Below, piece after piece: positions 12,348 through 24,414 of a stretch of DNA of 64,000 nt (its first letter is position 1; the number at the start of each line of letters is the position of its first letter). The notes below the pieces were generated by a model. That model saw only the letters and a list, made by a program, of their open reading frames with translations, ran no database searches and had not been told where the DNA came from. The stretch covers positions 110,636,620 to 110,700,619 of the forward strand of contig CM060900.1 in assembly GCA_030762935.1 (NCBI GenBank), written 5' to 3'. Source of the stretch: Hymenopus coronatus. Taxonomy: Eukaryota > Arthropoda > Insecta > Mantodea > Hymenopodidae. A program made the translations under genes and the position numbers.

Positions 12348-12584
12348 TGGACATGCTCATGTTTGCATGTCACCTCATTTGGTATACAAAACTAGCTAGT
12401 ATTTACTAGTTATGAAGCTAGTATTTACTCTTAGAGTTAATTTGGCCACACTACTTCATCTGAAAAATAAGCGTAGAAATTTGTTGCATGAATTATCAAG
12501 GAATTCTAGTCTTTTACGTTTTGCATGTTGATGTACAGAAGTGGTTATTGTCATTCTCCTTTAGATTTTGTGAATTTTACCAAA

Positions 12585-14340
12585 ATGAATGAGAATGGAT
12601 ATGACGAATCGAGTTCGCAGAACTACAATGTTGAGGGAGAAGATAAAATTAATCAAGAGAATGATGTCAGCAAAAAATAAAGTATGATTGTTGAGACTGA
12701 ACCTACAAGGTCTGGAAATAGATAGAAATTTCCAGGATGGTGGAAGTAGAAAAAAAAATAAAAGAGCAAGGTAGTATAAGAATGTTAGGAACTGACTGAT
12801 AATAACCTAATGATTCATTCTGAGATAGTAACGCATCGGCCTTATAACAACAGAGATTTTATGTCTAGTCCTCTGAAAGAGGGGCATATGAGGGCAACAA
12901 AATGGCCATTTATAAGCTTTGGCTCTGTATGTTTCAGATATCAACTAAAAGCTTCCTAAAAAACCCATCTGCAAGCATCCTAATGGAAAACTCATATGTA
13001 AGGAACTTTTCATGCAAGATGTACAAAGAATATATCAGAACTTTTACATGGAACCTGAACGTGTGCGGCAGAACAATTTCTTATTGCAACATGTCAGTCA
13101 GTTCTTAAAAAGAACATCCCAGAAGGAGAATGAGTACTCAGTTCATTTTACCCAAAAGAAGAGAAAATGCAATTGAAAATGTTAGGATGTGTTGGGCATC
13201 ATTTATGGGATCCTTTAAATTGGCAGAGGTAGACTACACAGACCGTGTCAAAAGCATTTTGAAACTGATGCAGCTCCCATTGAAACGAGTGGAGGTGACA
13301 AACACACAAATATAAGGGTAAAAAAGGTGCTGTAATTCAGCACATCAAAAAATTCATACCGCTTCAAAGGCACTATTATAGAGACAAGAAGTGCAGCAGG
13401 CAGTATCTGCATAGTAAATTTAGTGTACACAAAATGAGATCTATGTACAAAGAAGAAAATCCAGAGGAGTTCCATGCTGTATATGACTACTACAGTATCG
13501 TATTCAATGACAACTTCAATATTGGCTTTGGCACCCCAAATGTATAGATAAATGTTCCACATGTTTATCCCTTGAGAATAGAATCACAGACAAAAAGAGA
13601 CATTCAGAGAGATATGAATTACAACTGCAACTGAAAGTTCGCAAGCTCCGCAGTAATCAGTTTTACCAGAACTACAAAAATGGCCAGCTTACCCTTGGCT
13701 ATGACTGTCAAAAAAATCTGATACTTCCAAAGGTACCAGACCAAACAGCATACTATGCATAACAGTTATACCTGTACAACTTTAGTCTGTCAGGGGCCCT
13801 TAGGTTGTTCTCAAACCACAGACAGTACATATGCTTATGTTTGGACATAAAATGAGTATGCCAAAGGATCAATTTAAATTGCACCTGCTGTACATCACAA
13901 CCTGACCTGCATCGCCTGCAGTGCATATGTTGTAAATCGGGGTATTAAACACTGTTAAATGAAATAAACCTGACCCACACAAGCATAAATGCTTTCAGTA
14001 ATGTTCGCTTATTCTCTGATGGATGTGGTAGGCAGAATAAGAATACAACAATGATGCAAATGGTTCTTAACTGGTTTCTGAATGAAGCACCTGCAAATAT
14101 TGAGATCTGCTTCATCATTTTGGGACACTCATTTATTCCCCCTGACAGGATATTTGGTAACATAGAGAGGCAAATCCAGAGACGCTGTAGACCTCTGTCT
14201 ACTCCAGTGAAGGTAGCTAAGTGCACTTCTTTAATAGTTTTGCTGACACCTAGTTGATCATTAATCCAGCCTCTGTCCCATTCAATGGCTTGTTTTTTAA
14301 CCACTCTCCAGTGCTGCACTTTCAGCCCCGGGTTGAATCA
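12585..14340 (+). pseudogene. DUF7869-type protein, copy 2, heavily frameshifted
   Basis: A Met at 12585 opens an acidic N-terminus (MNENGYDESSSQNYNVEGED). Then, in shifting frames, come HIKKFIPLQRHYRDKKCSRQ and YLHSKF (about 13342-13420), YYSIVFNDNFNIGFGTP (about 13487-13540), LPKVPDQTAYYAQ (about 13730), and at 14010-14190 a Gln-Asn-Lys-Asn block followed by ILGHSFIPPDRIFGNIE. The order and motifs match copy 1 and the wider family, but the sequence is much diverged from copy 1. Many stops. The C-terminus fades at about 14340. It is head-to-head with copy 1. Confidence 0.7.
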
Positions 14341-14399
14341 TTTCATAATTCTGAGCAGTGCCTTGGAATCATGAGGTGTCCTGCATCTTAAGACAACTT

Positions 14400-14525
14400 T
14401 CACAGCCTTGGAAAAATTTTCTGTCTCTCTCTCTGTCCCTTTGCCTTTTTCTCTCTTTCTCTCCTTCTCTGCCTCACTCTCTCTTGCTCACATTCTTTCT
14501 GGGTGTGTGTGTGTGTATATATTAC
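14400..14525. repeat. CT-rich and GT microsatellite at the array edge
   Basis: A TCTC/CTTT-rich run (about 14420-14495) is followed by a GT run and TATATA (about 14502-14522). Homology to the downstream 2.5-kb units begins right after it. Confidence 0.85.
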
Positions 14526-14539
14526 AATCTCACAGAAAA

Positions 14540-15020
14540 TCATATAAAAATCTGCTCACAACCTGAATTGTTCATGTAACTTAAAACTTGTTAAACACTT
14601 TTGTCACTCTTTAAAAACACATTTTATCCCACTTAGAGGAGCAGATGCCTCCTTAAACCATGTTCTGTTTGACTAATGGAGGAAAAGTGTTTTAAAGGCT
14701 GGCTAGTTTTTAACAAATATGATTATCATCCTTACTGTTTTAAATGCTTAGTTATCATTCTTAATTTTATATTCACATAACCTAACGTAAATTGTGAATT
14801 GGTTCATTCACATTTAACAAATGTTGGTTGTTAGCTGTAGGTTTTGAAAAATGCAGTAAAGAAAACCAAATGTGATGTAAGTACTTAAAAAAGATGATAG
14901 AAACACAGATTTGCACTAATGGGAGTTGGAACTTAGGAACAGTAACACCACTTTTTGGTCACTTACTCTGTAACGGCTTTGGAAACATTGACAGAGTAAG
15001 CAACTATAAATTATGCAGTA
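14540..15020 (+). repeat. Tandem array unit 1, left part
   Basis: From about 14540 the sequence aligns with the distal half of the 2.5-kb units (for example AACACCACTTTTTGGTCAC at 14944-14962 and the following AACTGCATTGG-like stretch), at clearly lower identity than units 3-15 show among themselves. It stops at the TA at 15019-15020, where the mariner-bounded insertion begins, and resumes at 29748. This is the most diverged unit, as expected at an array edge. Confidence 0.8.
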
Positions 15021-15294
15021 TGAGGGCGATCTAGAAAGAAACCGCCATTTGTGGGTAGCGCAGGAAGTGGTGGGGGTAGCGCCGTTTTCTACACATCAGT
15101 GCACACAGTGATCAGCATATACCATAGATTACTAGATTGTCAACTCTGAGGTGGGTGTAAGGGGTCGAATAGGGTGCTTTTTAAAACCTTTTGCATGGGT
15201 GTTGTTAGAACATAGCGTTGATAACATAACCAACTTCTATATCGACCGAGTGTGCGATTCTGTACCCTTCCTTCCCTTGCGTATTCAACGTAGG

Positions 15295-15475
15295 AATTAT
15301 CTACTGAAGTTCTTTTGAAGTCCCATCTCATGCACCAATGAATTGTTACCGAACATTTTCAAATAGCTGATTTAACATTTCTGTGTGAGAAATTGAAAAG
15401 TCTGGTAAATTTTACATTGTGCCTGAGATGTGACTTAGAAAGAAGTTTGGTAGCTAATTCCTGAAAAGAAAATGA
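15295..15475. repeat. Imperfect hairpin at the outer end of the left arm
   Basis: A stretch near 15300-15350 is the inverse of 15405-15465: both contain GAGATGNGACTT followed by a GTAGNTAATTCC-like end. The same structure is found in the right arm at 28209-28385. This is a second, smaller palindrome nested in the large one. Confidence 0.6.
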
Positions 15476-17908
15476 TCAGCAAGAAGAAATCCACGTTTAA
15501 CTGAACTTTTTTCTGCTGTATACAACAAATTAATTTTTTTTTATATAATCACATGAGAAGCACAGTATTTATATGAAATTGGGATTGTGCAGAAATACAT
15601 GTTTCATCCTTTCATTGAGTAGAACTAAAATCTTGTTTCCTATATGAGCACATCAGTTATAATTTCACATTGAATTAATACATTCTGTAAGTGGAGGAAA
15701 ACTGGAAGGGATGCCAACAGGGTTAAATGTAATGCAATTTTTTTTGTACATAGCAAGTTAATAATAATATTGAAAAATTCCATTTAAAAACTAGTGTAAA
15801 AAACAGCATAGATGCACACATCAAAATTCTAAATGAAGATAGGATAACAACTATGTACAAAAAAACAGCACTGTCTGTTTCAAGAAGAAAACAAAAGTGT
15901 TATGTTAATGCTTGTATTAATGAATTAAGTTTTGAATAGCAGCAGCTGCACTTCAATGTATAACCATAACATTTTTTGCATACGATTACAGAAGTTCCTC
16001 AGAGAGGGACCTCAAATATGAAATTCTCTCCTGTAGTATTAACGTTTTAGCAGCACCTTTAACATTTGTACATGAGGGGATGTCAGCAACTAATGGCATA
16101 AATTTTATCAACATACTATTTGTGCATTCTTCTAATAACTTTGGTTAAAATATGTATCTTTCAGAAATACAGAAAAAGCAAATCATTACAATTAAAATAA
16201 CATATACTGCACAATGAAAATAAGAAAGTAGTACAATGCACCATTTGTTTAAAATCTACTTGCCTTTACAACACAAGGAATACTAGACTCTTCAGTTTCT
16301 GAGACCAAATATCTTGCATGGCAATCAACACTGACAAAGAAAACATGTAGTTTTAGAAACAAAATTTAAAACTCCAATATATCTTGTTGTATGACAAATT
16401 TCCATATGCTTGGTATTCTGTCTGTCAAGTGAAGCATCTTTCTGAGTACGTATCCCAATTTATATTGGTAACAGTTTAAGCAATGCACTATATGCGGCTT
16501 CGCTCTTTGCTTAGCATACATTTCTCAGGCTGCAGGACTTGACAGAGTGTGTGCCATATAAGCAACTGAGGGAACGATTACACTCTCAAAGTGAGAATAC
16601 TGCACATTTTATTTACGCCAAGAGTTAGGGATTTGCAATTGCACTTAAGGATTTTCAACTGCAACAGTTTCATTTTAATGCACATTACTCTTGTGGAACA
16701 AATTCTGGCATAAAATAAAGCTGATATGACTCTTATCGTTTGTAACATTACAAAACTGAAGATTATTATTATTATTCAATAGGAATGGCAAACAATGAAA
16801 AGGAATACAAACAAAACACATTAAAATATCAGTGCCCATAACTTCCTTTCATATATATTGTCTTCATATGAATTGGATGAATGTAATTGCAAGTAAAAGA
16901 GAAAAATGCCCATTCCACATATATAATACAGGAGTTGAACATTAAGGTAATAACAATGAGTCACAAAAGCCTTGGCTATTGAAGCACTGAGCTGACTTCA
17001 TTGTAATAATTTATTTTCAATTGTGTTTGGAAACCATATGCAACAATAGCTGTGTGTATAGGTTGTGCAGTTTCATCTCAGAATACATTTAAAATTGTGT
17101 TAAATTAATGAAAGAATAACTTCTGCTCATAATATCAGGGCAAAATGGAGTAGAAACTCCTCGATTACGAAAATGTTTAATTCCATACTACCAATTAATT
17201 TGCATCTATAATACCTGTACAGTAGGATCAACAATTCCTTGTTTTATTTTTATAAACAATTACTTAAAATTGTGCAGTGTTTACAAACTTAAATCACACA
17301 GACGTTCTACATAGGACAATTACTAACTTTACTGTGATATATTCATAGATATACCAAAGGATTCTTTAAGCAGTTTATTTAAGATTGTTATATTTATGTC
17401 ATTAGTGCACAATTTTGACCTAGTTTGTGCAAATTTTGCATTTTGTTTGGCTATTTTGAAGATAGCTAAAAATTCTATACATCCTGGACTTTTGTTTTTA
17501 AAAATGACAAGAATCAAGTTCCTATATACGTATATATTAAGAAGGAAGATGTCACACTCAGCTTTTAGGTCGCACCTGCTGCGGATACTGTGATATTTAA
17601 AATGAAAGTAACAATACACATAATAATAAAAATAATACAAGGATATGCAAATCAATTATATCTAATATTATTAACTATTAGTACTAACACATATATAAGT
17701 TTTCCCTTTTCAGTTCCAAAAACCACATAATATTTTTGAAGTTCCTTATTCATGCATTCCTATTTGTGCCATGTGTTGCATAATGATAAAAGCACAGAAC
17801 AGGAAGAAATGGAATTTATGTATTTTCAGCAATATTTTTATGAGAATAAATCAAAGGCTATCACATACTTTATCACTGCTACAGAGGTACTTAGGCATGA
17901 TGAAGGTA

Positions 17909-17910
<2 letters not shown>

Positions 17911-17948
<38 letters not shown>

Positions 17949-17970
17949 AAATAAATAAATAAAATAAATA
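17911..17970. repeat. TA and AAAT microsatellite
   Basis: A run of TA dinucleotides flanked by poly-A, then AAAT repeats. The matching place in the right arm (about 25790-25830) has a TTTA/poly-T run instead of a long TA run. Confidence 0.9.
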
Positions 17971-17999
17971 GTTACAAAACATGTGTCACTGCATGATAA

Positions 18000-18790
18000 A
18001 GAAAATTTTGTAACAAATCATTTCCAAGCAACTCACCCCAAGGTACTATTTAGCTAGCCAGATTGTTACAAAGCATTTCTCACTGACTGATACAGCAAAC
18101 CTTGCAACAATTCATTTCCAAGCTTCTCGCCCAAAAGTAATAATTAGTTTGCCACATTATTACAAACATAAAAACTCATATTCAAGGAACTCGCCCAAAA
18201 GTAATAATTAGCTTGCCACATTATTACAAACATAAAAACTCATTTCCAAGCAACTCGCCCAAAAATAATAATAAGTTTGGCACATTATTACAAACTTAAA
18301 AATTCATATACTAGCAACTCGCCCAAAAGTATTAATTAGCTTGCCACATTACAAACATAAAAATTCATATCCAAGCAACTCGCCCAAAAGTACTATTAGT
18401 TTACCACATTATTACGAACATAAAAATTCATATCAGAGCAACTCGCCCAAAAGTATTAATTAGTTTGCTACATATTACAAACATAAAAGTTTATATCCGA
18501 GCAACTCGCCCAAAAGTATTAATTAGTTTGCCACATTATTACAAGCATAACTATTCATATCCGAGCAATTCGCCCCATGGTATTAATTAGTTTGCCACAT
18601 TATTATAAACATAAAAATTCACATCCAAACAACTCACCCAAAAGTATTAATTAGTTTGTCATATTATCACAAACAAAAAAATTCAAATCCAAACAACTCG
18701 CCCAAAAGTATTAATTAGCTTGCCACATTATTACAAACATTTGTCACTGCATAATAAAGGAAAAAAGTTGTACAAATTCATAACCAAGTA
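18000..18790 (+). repeat. 63-bp satellite, left block, about 11-12 copies
   Basis: Units of about 63 bp recur, marked by CAACTCGCCCAAAAGTA, then ATTAGYTTGCCACATTATTA and CAAACATAAAAATTCATAT. Starts at 18376, 18439, 18502 and 18566 give spacings of 63, 63 and 64. Copies near 18000-18120 are more diverged and start with a different flank. Confidence 0.88.
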
Positions 18791-19430
18791 ACCCACCCTG
18801 AGGCATTTATTACATAACAAGATCATTTTTGGACAGACAGGGTGCCTATGACATGATACAGTTAAATTTATTAGCTGATTCTTATACTACATTAGAAACA
18901 AAGCAATGCTATTGAAATGAGAAACATTCAAAATAATTCAAGTGAGTTTACCAACATTTCCAACACACTTAACGTATCTAGACGCCAATAGTATAGAATG
19001 CACTTTTCCCTTGGTTTCATTAATGTCATTTGCCAAAAGAAATTAAGGAAACAAATTAAGTGATCATACCTTAACAATTCACCTCACTTATTCTATATTA
19101 ATGTTTTTCCAATGTAGATAACGCATGCTGAAGCAAAGCAAACAACACAAAGTAGTCTTTCTAAGCCATTCAGGTCTACAGATTGATACCCAAAATGTGT
19201 GCTGCCAAATTAAAACAGCCCAGACTGATGGTTTTTAAGTGTGTTTAAAAGCAACCTCATATTATAAATTTACTGCATGTAAAAGAACTTCTCATGATGA
19301 AATTCTGGCACACAAGTAGTACTGGCGTCCTGGCAATTGATAGCATCATTGACAAAAGACTGTTTAAAAACATTATTTTTGTCAAATGCATTTAGGCTAC
19401 CCTGAAACAAATGACAGAAAACTGTGCAAA

Positions 19431-20689
19431 TATATATTTATATATCATTCATCAGCATTTCATAATATGATTTAGATTGTTTAATGCAAGAAAAGTATTG
19501 TAAATATAAATAATAGTGTGCATTGAATGTACATTTATACAAGCTTGTAGTGAAATGCCAACGCACATTTAATTACAAGATGGCTGAGGTAAACAATAAA
19601 TTAGTCATAAGAGTCTGCAATGCAGTATATGGTTAGTTTAAGTTATATAACGAGTGTCAAGTATACACTCCAGGAAAAAGAGGCAAAGTTGGTGCTTATG
19701 GTTAAGATAAAAATATTGCTTCAAATCTGAAATTGTTTCATTAAGGATTATATGTATAGTGTACACAATAGTTAATTTTGTAGTGAATTATTTTTCTGCG
19801 CGAGAGAATATGAAACAGTTATTAAAGTGACTTTTCACAAAGTTATTACAACCAAGCGGCAGCATTTTTCAGCTTATGACCGATTCTTTATTCCTGTGTT
19901 ATTCTGTAAGCTTCTTACCTTTCAGTATAATTCGGGAAACGAAACAAATTAATTCCCTTAATCCTCCCTGTAGCAGGACAACCTCAAAAGGCAACATTTT
20001 CCTTCAGAAGATTTTGTGCATTTTACAGTTATGAAATTACGGCCACGTTAAATTTTTTCAAATTCAAAGCATGTCATCAAGATGGCCAACATTATACTAA
20101 GAAGCAGACTGCCAATATGGGCTAATGTTTCACAGTCCGGTTACGTAATGTGTGAATAAACGGAATTAATTGATACTAAGTCCTATCTTTATAATTTTGT
20201 TTCAGAATTTTCCTTTACTTAGTCTACAGTAAAATGTATCTATATTAATGACAATTGGTACCTCTAAACCATTTCATACTTCTGCTGCACACTGGTAGAA
20301 AGAGACATCTAAGAGAGTATTACAAGATAATTTTGGTGTGCAGCGCTCGAAATGTCGCCTTTCGATTAAATGTTTTGCGGAACCTTGACTCGGCACGGGA
20401 AGTTCCTATTGCAGTTGCCAGACTCTTTTATAATCATCCATTCAACGTGCATATTGTTTGCAGAAATTGGAACAATTTCAATGGACTTCACATGTAAATG
20501 GCAGCACGGGTGTATTTCTAAATATATTTAAAAAGTAACAAAGAGTAGCGCAAGGAAACCTAATCACAAATAATATGTTTTAAGTTGTAGTATGCTTGGT
20601 TCATTATACTTAATAATTACCATAATCAAACGTTACTATTTGGTATGAAATAATGGACAAAAACTATAGCAGGAAGAATGTTGAAGTCT
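19431..20689. other. Central spacer, first part, no gene seen
   Basis: This stretch is not part of the inverted arms. One piece (about 20243-20420) is similar to 23625-23740. Short open frames such as 20255-20497 show no recognisable motif. Confidence 0.55.
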
Positions 20690-23612
20690 GGTGCGATTTT
20701 GCACCCTCCCTTCCCTCACGTATTCAATGTAGGAATTAACTACCGAATTTCTTTCGAAGCCCCATCTCGTGCACCAATGAATTTTTACCGAACATATCCA
20801 AATAGCTGATTTAACATTTCTGTGTGAGAAATTGAAAAGTGCGGTAAATTATTCATTGTGCCCTTAATGTGTCTCAAAGAAGATCGGTAGCTAAATCCTG
20901 AAAAGAAAATGACCAGCAAGAAGAAATCCACGTTTAACTGAACCTTTTTCTGCTGTCTACAACAAATTAGATTTTTTTTTTTTTTTTTTTTTACATAATC
21001 AGATGAGAAGCACAGTGTTTATAGAAATTGGGATTGTGCAGAAATATATGTTTCATCCTTTCATTGAGTAGAATTAAAATCCTGTTTGTAATATGAGAAC
21101 AGCAATTATAATTTCACAGTGAATTAATGCATTCTGTAAGTGGAGGAAAACTGGAAGGGATGCCCACAAGGTTAAATGTAATGCAATTTTTTTGTACATA
21201 GCAAGTTAACAATAATAATAATAATATTAATATTGATAAATTCCGATAAAACTAGTGTAAAAACAGCATAGATGCACACATAAAAATTCTAAATGAAGAT
21301 AGGATAACAACAAAACAGCACTACCTGTTTCAAGAAGAAAACAAAAGTGTTATGTTAATGCTTGTATTAACGAATAAAGTTTTGAACAGCAGCAGCTGCA
21401 TTTCAATGTATACACATTTACGTTTTTTGCATAAGATTACAAAAGTTCCTCAGAGAGGACTTCAAATTTGAAATTCTCTCCTATAGTATTAACATTTTAG
21501 TAGCACCTTTAACATTTGTACATGAGACGATGTCAGCAACTAGTGGCACAAATTATATCAATCATACTATTTGTGCACTCTTGTAATAACTTTGGTTAAA
21601 ATATGTATCTTTCACAAATACAGAAAAAGCAAATTATCACAATTAGAATAACATATACTGCACAATGAATATAAGAAAGTAGTAAAATGCACAATTTGTT
21701 TAAAATCTACTTGTCTTTACAACACAAAGACTCTTCAGTTTCTAACAATTTTCCTCTGAGACCAAATATTCTGCATGGTAATCAACAAAGAAAACGTGGA
21801 GTTTTATAAACAAAATTTAAAACACCAATGTATCTTGCTGTATGACAAATTTCCATATGCTTGGTATTCTGTATGTCAAGTGAAGCATGTTTTGAGTAGC
21901 TATCCCAATTTATTTTGGTAACAGTTTAAGCAATGCACTATATTCTGCTTCAGCTAAGTTGGCATTACTGCTCTATGCATAGCAAAAGCTGCAGGACTCG
22001 ACTGAGTGTGTGGCATATAAGTAACTGAGGGAATGGTTACACTCTTAAAGTGTGAATACTGCACATTTCATTTATGCCAAGAGTGAGGGATTTGCAATTG
22101 CATTTAAGGATGTTTAATTGCAATAGTTTCATTTCAATGCACATAACTCCTCTGGAACAAATTCTGGTATAAAATAAAGCTGATATGACTCTTATAGTCT
22201 GTAACATTACAAAACTGAAGATTTTTATTATTAAATAAAAATGGCAAACAATGAAAAGGAGTACAAACCAACTGTATATTCTCTTTATAGAATTGGATGA
22301 ATGCAATTGCAAGTAAAACAGAAAAATGCCCATTCCACACAATAATACAGGAGCTGAACATTAAGGTAATAACAATGAGTCACAAAAGCCTTGGCTATTG
22401 AAGCACTGAGCTGACATCATTGTAATAATTTATTTTAATTATGTTCAGAAGCCATTTGCAACAATAGATGTGTGTATAATTTGTGCAGTTTCATCTCAAA
22501 ATACATATAAATGATTGTGTTAAATTAATTAATCAAAGAATAATATCAGGGCAAAAATGGAGTAGAAACTCCTCGATTATGAAAATGTTCAGTTCCATAC
22601 TACCAATTAATTTGCATCTATAATGGCTGTAAAGTAAAAGCAACAATTCCTTGTTTTATATTTATAAACAATTACTTAAAATTGTGCAATGTTTACAAAC
22701 TTATATCACACAGACATTCTGCATAGGACAGTTACTAATTTTACTGTGATATATTCATAGATGTACCCAAGGATTCTTTAAGCATTTTATTTCAGATTGT
22801 TATATTTATGTCATTGATGCATAAGTTTGACCTAGTTTGTGCAAATTTTGCATTTCGTTTTGCTATTTCGAAGATGGCTAAAAATTCTATGCATCCTGGG
22901 CTTTTGTTTTTAAAAATGACAGGAATCAAAATTATATATATATATTAAGGAGGAAGATTTCACACTCGGCTTTCAGGTCGTACCTACTGCTGGCACTGTA
23001 ATACTTAAAATGAAAGTAACAATACACATAATAATACAAGGATATGCAAATCTACTATTATTAACTATTATGTGAGTTTACTAACACATGTATAAGTTTT
23101 CCCTTTTCAGTTCCAAAGACCACATAATATTTTTGAAGTTGCTTATTCATGTATTCCTATTTGTGCCATGTGTTGCATAATGATAAAAGCACAAAACAGG
23201 AAGAAATAGAATTTATGTATTTTCAGCAATATTTTTATGAGAATAAACCGAAGGCTTAAGATTCTCTATCATAGCTACAAAGGTATTTAGACATGATGAA
23301 GGTTAAAAAAATATAAACATGTTACAAAACATGTGTCACTGCATGATGAAGCAAACTTTGTAACAAATCATTTCCAAGCAACTCACACCAAGCTAGCCAG
23401 ATTGTTACAAACATTTGTCACTAACTCATAAAGCAAACCTTGCAACAATTCATTTCCAAGCTACTCACCCAAAAGTAATAATTAGCTTGCCACATTATTA
23501 CAAACATAAGAACTCATATACAAGCAACTCGCCCAAAAGCATTAATTAGCTTGTCACATTATTACAAACACACAAAAATTCATATTTGAGCAACTTGCCC
23601 AAAAGTATGTAT
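20690..23612 (+). repeat. Third copy of the arm, direct to the left arm
   Basis: From the CCCTCCCTTCCCT stretch at about 20710 this block follows the left arm from about 15265 onward in the same orientation, through to two or three satellite units at about 23460-23612. It lacks the arm's mariner-proximal outer end and most of the satellite. Small indels distinguish it throughout. A frame conserved among the arms (HNDKST near 17790 and 25940 reverse) is interrupted by a stop here, which argues against coding. Confidence 0.82.
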
Positions 23613-24414
23613 GTATGTATGTATCTATATTGGTACCACTAAACCATTTTATACCTCTGCTGAACTCTGGTAGAAAGAGACACCTATTGACAGCAGTACA
23701 ACTTCACTCTGCACCGGAAGTTCCTATTCCAGTTTGCAGGCTCTGGTGGTCAGTAACTCAGCATTTGCACAGTTTTCTGTCATTTGTTTCAGGGTAGCCT
23801 AAATGCATTTGACAAAAATAATGTTTTTATATACAGTCTTTTGTCAATGATGCTATCAATTGCCAGGATACCAGTACTACCTGTGTGCCACAATTTCTTC
23901 AATTTACATGCACTATATTTATAATATGAGTTTGTTTTTAAACACACTTAAAGACCATCAGTCTGGGCTATTTTAATTTGGCTGCACGCATTTTGGGTAT
24001 CAATCTGTAAACCTGAATGGTTCAGAAAGAATACTTTGTGTTGTTTGCTTTGCTTCAACATGCATTATCTACATTGGAAAAACATTAATACAGAATAAGT
24101 GAGGTGAATTGTTAAGGTATGATCACTTAATTTGTTTCCTTAATTTCTTTTGGCAAATGACATTAATGAAACCAAGGGAAAAATGCATTCTATACTATTG
24201 GCGTATAGATATGTTAAGTGTGTTGGAAATGTTGGTAAACTGACTTGAATTAATTATTTTTAATGTTTTTCATTTCAATAGCATTGCTCTGTTTCTAATG
24301 TAGCATAAGAATCAGCAAATAAATTTAGCTGTATCATGTCATAGGCACCATGTCTGTCCAATAATAATCTTGTTATATAATTAATACCTTGATTTGGTTA
24401 TGAATTTATACAAC

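Larger units (their letters stand above)
8881..12376 (-). mobile_element. Candidate DNA transposon carrying a DUF7869-type gene
   Basis: Inverted termini at 8881-8909 and 12348-12376 both start GAGGTGACATGCAAA and both end CATGTCCA after a six-base variable middle, matching at 24 of 29 positions. The core TGGACATGYT recurs as two internal copies at 9075-9096 and 12200-12222, so each end has two, as transposase-binding sites often do. The enclosed gene runs right to left. ATTTG just outside both ends could be a target duplication, but two extra bases on the left make this uncertain. Without the 935-bp insertion the element would be about 2.56 kb. That the gene is the mobility protein is inference. 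Confidence 0.55.
15120..19430 (+). repeat. Left arm of long inverted repeat
   Basis: This arm is the reverse complement of 23765-28560. Matching landmarks include GGGGTCGAATAGGGTGC (15160-15176), the 63-bp satellite block at 18000-18790, and the CTGGCAATTGATAGCATCATT stretch near 19331. Identity looks high but not complete. No convincing gene is inside; the short frame at 17752-17958 is not clearly protein-like. The arm is shorter than its partner mainly because it has fewer satellite copies. Confidence 0.82.

Noticed and set aside
13945..14319. 124-codon frame on the minus strand
   Set aside because: It lies antisense to the conserved DUF7869-type block of copy 2 and has no motif of its own.
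17752..17958. Short frame in the arm, similar frame at 25811-26044 on the other strand
   Set aside because: The similarity is explained by the inverted repeat at DNA level. The third copy (about 23170-23290) has a stop and frame changes, and no known motif is present.
18000..18790. Regular 63-bp repeats considered as a CRISPR array
   Set aside because: There are no unique spacers between conserved repeats; the whole unit is repeated, and the genome is eukaryotic.
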